Of a stretch of 64,000 nt of DNA, positions 58,190 to 64,000 are shown one piece after another. A program made the translations under genes and the position numbers. A model generated the notes under the pieces. It was given only the letters and a program-made list of their open reading frames with translations. It searched no databases and had not been told where the DNA came from. Source of the DNA: Ferrovum sp. JA12. GTDB taxonomy: Bacteria > Pseudomonadota > Gammaproteobacteria > Burkholderiales > Ferrovaceae. Numbering within the stretch: position 1 is the first letter of the stretch; every line of letters starts with the position of its first letter. Where the stretch lies: NCBI RefSeq assembly GCF_001431705.1, contig NZ_LJWX01000002.1:434001-498000 (forward strand), read 5' to 3'.

Positions 58190-59370
58190 GCACGAGTAAT
58201 ATTAGCTTTATGGAAAAGCTGCTGGATGGCGTTGAGGTTGAGTGGAAACCGCTAGGCGAAGTGCTTGTTCGTACCAAAGGTACAAAGATCACTGCAGGCC
58301 AAATGAAGGGGCTGCATAAAGATGACGGGGTCGTAAAAATATTTGCAGGGGGAAAAACTGTAGCGTTTGTCAACCTTGAAGATATCCCGGCAAAAGATAT
58401 CAATCGCAAGCCTTCAATCATCGTCAAATCTCGTGGCGTGATTGAGTTTGAGTATTACGACAAGCCGTTTTCTCACAAAAATGAAATGTGGTCGTATCAC
58501 TCCAATACTGATCACTTCCACATTAAGTTTTTCTACCATTTTTTGAAGTTGAATGAACCTCACTTTCAGCAACTGGGAAGCAAAATGCAAATGCCGCAAA
58601 TTGCTACACCTGACACTGACAAGTTCATGGTCCCCGTTCCCTGCCCAGAAAACTCAAAAAAATCGCTCGAAATCCAAGCCGAAATCGTCCGCATTCTGGA
58701 CACTTTCACCGAACTGACCGCCGAACTGACCGCCGAACTGACCGCCGAACTGACCGCCCGCAAAAAACAATACAACTACTACCGCGACCAGTTGTTGAGT
58801 TTTGAAGAAGGCGAAGTGGAGTGGAAGGCGCTCGGTAAAGTGATAAAAACTGTAACGGCACCCTCAAAGCTCAAAAGCCAAGCCTATCGCGCAACAGGAA
58901 GACTTCCAATTGTTGATCAGGGTGTCGAATTCATCGCCGGCTATACTGACGAGAATATAACTCCCGTTGAAGCTGGAGAATACGTAATTTTTGGCGATCA
59001 TTCTGAACACATAAAGTATGTAGACTTTCCTTTTGTTCAAGGCGCTGATGGACTAAAAATTCTTAGCCCTATCTCGGCTAATGCCAAGTACATCTACCAT
59101 ACCTTCCTGAACTTTTATACGAAGAAATTGAGCTACAAAAGGCATTGGTCAACTGCGCAACAGACATTAATTCCCATCCCCTGCCCAGAAAACCCACAAA
59201 AATCGCTCGAAATCCAAGCCGAAATCGTCCGAATCCTCGACAAATTCGACGCCCTGACCAACTCCATTACGGAAGGCTTGCCGCGCGAAATTGCTCTGCG
59301 CCAGAAGCAATACGAGTATTACCGCGACTTGCTACTGAGCTTCCCCAAGCCGGAAGAAGTAGCCGCCTGA
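58186..59370 (+). CDS. hsdS: Type I restriction specificity subunit HsdS (IC family)
   Basis: Recognises the DNA target for both HsdM and HsdR. The 394 residues form two similar halves: LLDGVEVEWKPLGEVLV, target-recognition domain 1, PCPENSKKSLEIQAEIVRIL, a spacer of TAEL repeats, KKQYNYYRDQLLSF; then EGEVEWKALGKV, domain 2, PCPENPQKSLEIQAEIVRIL, and a closing EYYRDLLLSF. These conserved blocks match EcoR124I-type (IC) HsdS. The start is GTG 58186, overlapping the fic stop. The spacer contains three TAEL units after FTEL, where EcoR124I has two. See repeats at 58711 and 58641/59181. Confidence 0.95.
   Translation: MSTSNISFMEKLLDGVEVEWKPLGEVLVRTKGTKITAGQMKGLHKDDGVVKIFAGGKTVAFVNLEDIPAKDINRKPSIIVKSRGVIEFEYYDKPFSHKNEMWSYHSNTDHFHIKFFYHFLKLNEPHFQQLGSKMQMPQIATPDTDKFMVPVPCPENSKKSLEIQAEIVRILDTFTELTAELTAELTAELTARKKQYNYYRDQLLSFEEGEVEWKALGKVIKTVTAPSKLKSQAYRATGRLPIVDQGVEFIAGYTDENITPVEAGEYVIFGDHSEHIKYVDFPFVQGADGLKILSPISANAKYIYHTFLNFYTKKLSYKRHWSTAQQTLIPIPCPENPQKSLEIQAEIVRILDKFDALTNSITEGLPREIALRQKQYEYYRDLLLSFPKPEEVAA
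58641..58702 (+). repeat. Direct repeat copy 1 within hsdS
   Basis: A 62-bp block encoding CPENSKKSLEIQAEIVRILD. It differs at five positions from the copy at 59181-59242, with a 34-nt identical core (58658-58691). The copies are offset by exactly 540 bp, a multiple of three. Confidence 0.95.
58711..58758 (+). repeat. Tandem repeat in hsdS: gaactgaccgcc x4
   Basis: Four perfect 12-bp copies encode ELTA x4, seen in the protein as TEL-TAEL-TAEL-TAEL. In the EcoR124 family the number of TAEL units sets the spacing between the two half-sites of the recognition sequence. Confidence 0.97.
59181..59242 (+). repeat. Direct repeat copy 2 within hsdS
   Basis: The second copy of the 62-bp block at 58641, encoding CPENPQKSLEIQAEIVRILD after the second target-recognition domain. 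Recombination between copies would remove 540 bp in frame, including the TAEL repeats and domain 2. Confidence 0.95.
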
Positions 59371-59371
59371 T

Positions 59372-60397
59372 ATGAGTTATCAACCGCCTTTTACCATTAC
59401 CCGCGATATCCTGAATCTGGTAGCGGACATCAGCCAGCAAGTCGGTCGGCTGGATGCCAGTGCGCTGAATGCTTCACCTCAATTACGCAAGCAAAACCGC
59501 ATCAAAACCCTGGTTGGCACTCTGGCGATTGAAGGCAATACGCTCACCGAAGAACAGATCACGGCGATCCTTGACGGTAAGTCCGTGATGGGCAGTGTGC
59601 GTGAACTGGCGGAAGTGAAAGGCGCGATTGCGTCCTATGATGCCCTGCCCACCTGGAAGCCGGACAGTATCGAGGATTTGCTCACCGCGCACGGCTTGAT
59701 GATGTCGGATATTCTGGTCAATGCAGGACGATTTCGTGACAAGGCGGTGGGCATCCAGAAAGGCAAGGTGGTGCATCATGTTGCCCCGCCCGCGCATCAG
59801 GTCTCAGGATTGATGGCCGATTTAACCCACTGGTTAAAACAGACAAAAGATCACCCATTGATCACCAGCAGCGTGTTTCATTACGAGTTTGAGTTTATCC
59901 ACCCCTTCAGTGATGGCAATGGCCGTATGGGGCGCTTGTGGCAAACTCTGATTTTGTCGCAATGGCATCCCTTGTTTTTGTCCTTGCCGCTGGAAAGTGT
60001 GATTAAAGACCACCAACCACTCTACTATCAGGCACTGGAAGAGGCTGACGAAAAAGCCGATAGCACGCCTTTTATTCACTTTATGTTGTCGGTCATTGCC
60101 GAAACCCTGGCACAAAACGCCCCCGTAAACGCCTTTGTAAACGCCTCTGTAAACGCCTCTGTAAACGCCTCTGTAAATGTTCCGGCAAATGCCTTAGTTT
60201 CAGTGGCAGGGCTTAAAACACCTGAGGCTATTTTGGCATTGCTCGCGGCGAATCCTTTGCTGACCCGCAAGCAACTGGCTAACGCCATCGGTAAAGACAT
60301 ACGCACGATTGGCCGAGCACTGGCCAAGCTGCAACAAGCGGGAAAAATCAAACGCATCGGTTCTGATAAAACCGGCCATTGGATGGTTCAACCATGA
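59372..60397 (+). CDS. Class II Fic protein with C-terminal winged helix
   Basis: A second, unrelated-looking Fic protein of 341 residues. An N-terminal inhibitory motif TLAIEGN (Thr 50, Glu 54, Gly 55) makes it class II; the active loop is [12 protein letters not shown] (residues 177-188). After a linker containing VNAS repeats (about 252-270) comes a winged-helix-like domain: [50 protein letters not shown]. Such Fic-HTH proteins may bind DNA or regulate their own operon. The start ATG lies 1 bp after the hsdS stop, and its stop overlaps hsdR by 4 bp. Confidence 0.92.
   Translation: MSYQPPFTITRDILNLVADISQQVGRLDASALNASPQLRKQNRIKTLVGTLAIEGNTLTEEQITAILDGKSVMGSVRELAEVKGAIASYDALPTWKPDSIEDLLTAHGLMMSDILVNAGRFRDKAVGIQKGKVVHHVAPPAHQVSGLMADLTHWLKQTKDHPLITSSVFHYEFEFIHPFSDGNGRMGRLWQTLILSQWHPLFLSLPLESVIKDHQPLYYQALEEADEKADSTPFIHFMLSVIAETLAQNAPVNAFVNASVNASVNASVNVPANALVSVAGLKTPEAILALLAANPLLTRKQLANAIGKDIRTIGRALAKLQQAGKIKRIGSDKTGHWMVQP
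60125..60172 (+). repeat. Tandem repeat in second fic gene: gtaaacgcctct x4
   Basis: Four 12-bp units (the first with one change, the next three identical), followed by a decayed fifth at 60173. They encode a VNAS/VNAF linker between the Fic domain and the C-terminal domain. Copy-number change would alter linker length without shifting frame. Confidence 0.95.
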
Positions 60398-63300
60398 CGG
60401 ACTACAAAACCATTGCTGAATCGAAAAACTTCATCGTTCTGGACAAATATGCCCCGGAATGGAAGGTCGCGGAAGGCTACCAGAGCGAGAGCAAGCTGGA
60501 GCGTGAGTTCATCCAAGATCTGGTCAATCAGGGTTATGAATACCTACCCGACCTGAATGCGCCAGAGGCCTTGCTGGCCAATGTGCGCGTGCAGCTGCAA
60601 ACACTCAATAACGTGCAGTTTGCGCATGGCGAATGGCTGCGCTTTGTCGAGACCTGGCTGGACAAACCCAGTGATGGCATCGTCGAGAAAACCCGCAAGA
60701 TTCACGACGATTACATTCATGACTTTGTGTTCGACGACGGGCGCATCCAGAACATCTACCTGCTGGAGAAGAAAAACATCGCCCGCAACAAGGTGCAGGT
60801 GATCAAGCAGTTTGAGCAGACCGGCAGCCATGCCAACCGTTATGACGTGACGATTCTGGTCAACGGCCTGCCGCTGGTTCAAGTGGAGCTAAAAAAGCGT
60901 GGCGTCGCTATTCGGGAGGCCTTCAATCAGGTGCACCGTTACAGCAAGGAAAGCTTCAACAGCGAGCATTCCTTGTTCAAGTATTTGCAGCTGTTCGTGA
61001 TCTCCAACGGCACCGATAGCCGTTACTTTGCCAACACCACTAGGCGTGACAAAAATAGCTTTGACTTCACCATGAACTGGGCGAAGGCGGATAATAGCCT
61101 GATCAAGGACCTGAAGGACTTTACCGCCACCTTCTTCCAGAAGAATACCCTGCTCAATGTGCTGATGCATTATTCGGTGTTTGATGTCAGCGATACTTTG
61201 CTGGTGATGCGCCCCTACCAGATTGCCGCCACGGAACGCATTCTGTGGAAGGTTAACAGCGCGTATCAGGCAAAAAACTGGAGCAATCTTGAAGGTGGCG
61301 GTTTCATCTGGCACACCACCGGCTCGGGAAAGACCCTCACCAGTTTCAAGGCGGCGCGTCTCGCCACCGAGCTGGATTTCATCGACAAGGTGTTCTTCGT
61401 GGTGGACCGCAAGGATCTGGACTACCAGACCATGAAGGAGTACCAGCGCTTTTCGCCAGACAGCGTGAATGGCTCTGACAGCACCGCTGGCCTGAAGCGT
61501 AACCTGGACAAGGACGATAACAAGATCGTCGTCACCACCATCCAGAAGCTCAACAACCTGATGAAAAGCGAAGCTGACTTGCCCATCTACGGCAAGCAGG
61601 TCGTGTTCATTTTTGATGAATGCCACCGCAGCCATTTCGGTGAAGCACAGAAGAACCTGAAGAAGAAGTTTAAGAAGTTCTATCAGTTTGGCTTTACCGG
61701 CACGCCGATCTTCCCCGAGAACGCGCTGGGCGCGGAAACCACCGCCAGCGTGTTTGGCCGTGAGCTGCATTCTTACGTCATCACCGATGCGATACGAGAT
61801 GAGAAGGTGCTCAAGTTCAAGGTGGACTACAACGATGTGCGCCCGCATTTCAAAGCCGTTGAAACTGAGCAGGACGAGAAAAAGCTCAGTGCCGCAGAAA
61901 ACAAGCAGGCCTTGCTTCACCCCGACCGCATTCGTGAGATCACGCAGTACATCCTGAATAACTTCAGACAAAAGACCCATCGCCTACAACCGGGCAATAA
62001 GGGCTTCAACGCCATGTTTGCGGTCAGTAGCGTAGATGCTGCGAAGCTGTACTACGAATCGTTCCGTGAGCTACAGAAGGGCAGTGACAAGTCGCTGAGG
62101 GTGGCCACCATCTTCTCGTTTGCGGCCAACGAAGAGCAGGATGCTGTAGGTGACATTCAGGACGAAAGTTTTGATGTGTCCGCCATGAACAGCAGCGCTA
62201 AGGAGTTTTTGAGCGCAGCCATCGCCGACTACAACGCGCTGTTCAAGACCAACTTCAGTGTAGACAGCAACGGGTTTCAGAACTACTACCGGGACCTGGC
62301 CAAGCAGGTGAAGGCCAAGGAAATCGATCTGCTCATCGTGGTGGGCATGTTCCTGACCGGCTTTGATGCCCCCACGCTGAACACCTTGTTTGTCGATAAA
62401 AATCTGCGCTTTCATGGGTTGATGCAGGCTTACTCTCGCACCAACCGCATTTTTGGCGCCACCAAAACCTTCGGCAATATTGTCACCTTCCGTGACCTCG
62501 AGCAGGCGACCATCGACGCTATCACCCTGTTTGGCGACAAGAACACCAAGAACGTGGTGTTGGAGAAGAGCTACAAAGAATACATGGAAGGCTTCACCGA
62601 TGCGACCACCGGCGAGGCGCGGCGTGGCTTTGTAGAAGTGGTGAAGGAGCTGGAGCAGCGTTTTCCTGATCCCGCTGCCATTGAAAAAGAGGCGGATAAA
62701 AAAGCCTTTGCGAAACTGTTTGGCGAATATTTGCGCGTTGAGAACGTGCTGCAGAACTATGACGAGTTCGCCAGCTTGAAGGATATGCAAAATGTCGACA
62801 TGACCGACCCAGCGGCAGTGGAGGCGTACAAGGCCAAGCACTATTTGAGCGATGACGATCTAATCGCACTGCAATCCATCACGCTACCTGCTGAGCGAAA
62901 AATCCAGGATTACCGATCCACTTACAACGATGTTCGCGACTGGCAGCGTCGAGAAAAATCTTCGGATCAGAAGGACAAGTCAACCATCGATTGGGATGAC
63001 GTGGTCTTCGAGGTGGACTTGCTCAAGTCGCAGGAAATCAATCTGGATTACATCTTGGAATTGATCTTCGAGCACAACAAGAAGAGCAAGAGCAAATCGG
63101 AGCTGGTGGATGAAGTGCGCCGGGTTATTCGCGCCAGCTTGGGCAACCGCGCCAAAGAAAGCCTGCTGGTTGACTTCATCAACCAGACCGATCTAGACCA
63201 GATTGGTGACAAGGCCAGCGTAATCGACGCTTTCTTCACTTTTGCCCAAGCGGAGCAGCAGCGTGAAGCGCAAGAGCTGATCAGCGCCGAAAATCTGAAT

Positions 63301-63492
63301 GCCGAAGCGGCCAGACGCTATATCACCACCTCGCTCAAGCGGGAATTTGCCAGTGACAGCGGCACAGAGCTCAATGCTGTGCTGCCCAAGATGAGCCCGT
63401 TAAACCCGCAGTACCTGGCCAAAAAGCAAAGCGTGTTCCAGAAGATCGCGGCTTTTGTTGAAAAGTTCAAAGGCGTGGGCGGGCAGGTCTGA
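60394..63492 (+). CDS. hsdR: Type I restriction endonuclease motor subunit HsdR
   Basis: ATP-driven translocase and nuclease of the complex. Starting at ATG 60394 (ATGA overlap with the fic stop) it has 1032 residues, near EcoR124I HsdR (1038). The nuclease site is [20 protein letters not shown] (about 148-167, Asp...Glu-x-Lys). The SF2 motor shows TGSGKT near 309, [11 protein letters not shown] near 406, GFTGTPIF near 430 and [12 protein letters not shown] near 652, and the helical C-terminal part that binds HsdM follows. All key residues look intact, so restriction should be active. Confidence 0.97.
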   Translation: MTDYKTIAESKNFIVLDKYAPEWKVAEGYQSESKLEREFIQDLVNQGYEYLPDLNAPEALLANVRVQLQTLNNVQFAHGEWLRFVETWLDKPSDGIVEKTRKIHDDYIHDFVFDDGRIQNIYLLEKKNIARNKVQVIKQFEQTGSHANRYDVTILVNGLPLVQVELKKRGVAIREAFNQVHRYSKESFNSEHSLFKYLQLFVISNGTDSRYFANTTRRDKNSFDFTMNWAKADNSLIKDLKDFTATFFQKNTLLNVLMHYSVFDVSDTLLVMRPYQIAATERILWKVNSAYQAKNWSNLEGGGFIWHTTGSGKTLTSFKAARLATELDFIDKVFFVVDRKDLDYQTMKEYQRFSPDSVNGSDSTAGLKRNLDKDDNKIVVTTIQKLNNLMKSEADLPIYGKQVVFIFDECHRSHFGEAQKNLKKKFKKFYQFGFTGTPIFPENALGAETTASVFGRELHSYVITDAIRDEKVLKFKVDYNDVRPHFKAVETEQDEKKLSAAENKQALLHPDRIREITQYILNNFRQKTHRLQPGNKGFNAMFAVSSVDAAKLYYESFRELQKGSDKSLRVATIFSFAANEEQDAVGDIQDESFDVSAMNSSAKEFLSAAIADYNALFKTNFSVDSNGFQNYYRDLAKQVKAKEIDLLIVVGMFLTGFDAPTLNTLFVDKNLRFHGLMQAYSRTNRIFGATKTFGNIVTFRDLEQATIDAITLFGDKNTKNVVLEKSYKEYMEGFTDATTGEARRGFVEVVKELEQRFPDPAAIEKEADKKAFAKLFGEYLRVENVLQNYDEFASLKDMQNVDMTDPAAVEAYKAKHYLSDDDLIALQSITLPAERKIQDYRSTYNDVRDWQRREKSSDQKDKSTIDWDDVVFEVDLLKSQEINLDYILELIFEHNKKSKSKSELVDEVRRVIRASLGNRAKESLLVDFINQTDLDQIGDKASVIDAFFTFAQAEQQREAQELISAENLNAEAARRYITTSLKREFASDSGTELNAVLPKMSPLNPQYLAKKQSVFQKIAAFVEKFKGVGGQV

Positions 63493-63495
63493 GAA

Positions 63496-63651
63496 ATGAC
63501 TATGAGCAGACTCCGTGTCATCCGTACCGCGTGCTCCTTTGCCAACGACATCGTCAAGCCCTATATTGTGGTCAACAGCCAACTTGCCGCGTTGCGTTCA
63601 CTGCCGCACAGGCAGCTTAGAAAATCCCGAACGGCGGTGCGCTGGGGGTAG
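63496..63651 (+). CDS. Small hypothetical ORF after hsdR
   Basis: A 51-residue frame starting 3 bp after the hsdR stop (MTMSRLRVIRTACSFANDIV) with a basic C-terminus. Not recognised. It may be a real small gene of the operon or chance; base use resembles hsdR. Confidence 0.25.
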   Translation: MTMSRLRVIRTACSFANDIVKPYIVVNSQLAALRSLPHRQLRKSRTAVRWG

Positions 63652-63734
63652 TGACTAAGTAAGGGTTCGGTAAAGGCACCTATTATTTGTCGCTTGATGA
63701 AGGCACTCTGTGGTTTTGCACAGGGGAACTGGAA

Positions 63735-63917
63735 ATGCAGCGGGAATCGATAAGGGGCGAATGGCAATAGCGGGTGGTGGATTGGAAAGCCAGCGGTCTG
63801 ACGCAAAAGGAATACTGCTCACAGAAAAGGGTGGGGTTTGGCCGTTTGGGCTACTGGTCAGCACGACTGCAGCGTGATGAGAAGAAATTGACGCTGGTTC
63901 CGGTTGTGCAAGCATAA
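63735..63917 (+). pseudogene. IS66-family orfA (TnpA) remnant
   Basis: The frame reads MQRESIRGEWQ, an in-frame TAG, RVVDWKASGLTQKEYCSQKR, GYWSARLQRDEKKLTLVPV, then VQA and a stop. The WKASGLTQKEYC...YW core is that of the small IS66 accessory protein TnpA. It is broken by the TAG and shortened at the C-terminus, and no tnpB follows before the window edge. It marks the right side of the hsd operon as mobile-element-derived DNA. The last 80 bases hold nothing I can assign. Confidence 0.6.
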
Positions 63918-64000
63918 CCTTTGGTAACTAGCACAATCGAAAACCCCCTGGTTCGTTGTTTTTTATTAACGGCATTTTTGGGTGGTTGTTTCGATGTAAC

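Noticed and set aside
58711-60172. Possible CRISPR-like array because of repeated short units
   Set aside because: The 12-bp units are head-to-tail without spacers and lie in frame within hsdS and a fic gene.
60889-61980. A 363-residue open frame antisense to hsdR
   Set aside because: It mirrors the codon bias of the GC-rich hsdR gene, has no recognisable domain, and hsdR has all catalytic motifs in the sense frame. Similar antisense frames lie at 62071-62841 and opposite hsdM at 56016-56666.

Overview
The window reads as a chromosomal stretch of a betaproteobacterium of moderate GC (roughly mid-40s to high-40s percent by eye). The grounds are conserved gene orders: tRNA-Val(GAC)-thrS-infC-rpmI-rplT-pheS-pheT-ihfA-merR-tRNA-Pro(GGG); hupB-tRNA-Val(TAC)-tRNA-Asp(GTC)-ppiD; apbC-dcd; gloB-yafS-rnhA-dnaQ; and nth next to a DUF1841 gene and a short RnfB-type ferredoxin. 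The species cannot be fixed from the sequence alone.

Layout. 1-11937: 3' part of ilvD, a broken antitoxin gene, a methyltransferase, an acyl-CoA synthetase, tadA, dnaE, metG, apbC/mrp and dcd. 12133-16185: flhDC, a small antisense ORF, an EamA transporter, ppk2, a YceI-type lipoprotein and a small exported protein. 16401-21299: complete cyoABCDE quinol oxidase operon. 21550-25051: hupB with its promoter, two tRNAs, ppiD and fabI. 25077-30519: four-gene peptide-type ABC importer. 30506-36104: mltD, an entericidin-like lipoprotein, an aldo/keto reductase, gloB, a YafS-like methyltransferase, rnhA and dnaQ. 36081-42007 (minus): a tightly packed eight-gene run, moaA-mobA-moeA-bpt-pyrD-ferredoxin-nth-DUF1841. 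42073-45988: a second acyl-CoA synthetase and a basic amino acid decarboxylase. 46012-53677: the tRNA-Val to tRNA-Pro translation cluster.

From just after tRNA-Pro to the right edge the character changes. There is a decayed ISL3-type transposase, about 1.1 kb of degraded sequence, a decayed KfrA-like plasmid DNA-binding protein, and then a higher-GC type I restriction-modification operon (hsdM-fic-hsdS-fic-hsdR) closed by an IS66 orfA remnant. I read this as an acquired defence island placed next to tRNA-Pro.

The most interesting system is this R-M operon. Two different Fic-domain genes, one resembling the Neisseria meningitidis Fic and one with an N-terminal inhibitory motif, are woven between the hsd genes with 4-bp overlaps throughout. 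HsdS carries a perfect 12-bp x4 repeat encoding the TAEL-type spacer known to set recognition spacing in the EcoR124 family, and near-identical 62-bp repeats exactly 540 bp apart. The second Fic gene has its own 12-bp x4 repeat in the linker between the Fic domain and the C-terminal DNA-binding-like domain. The locus therefore looks built for length variation at several points.
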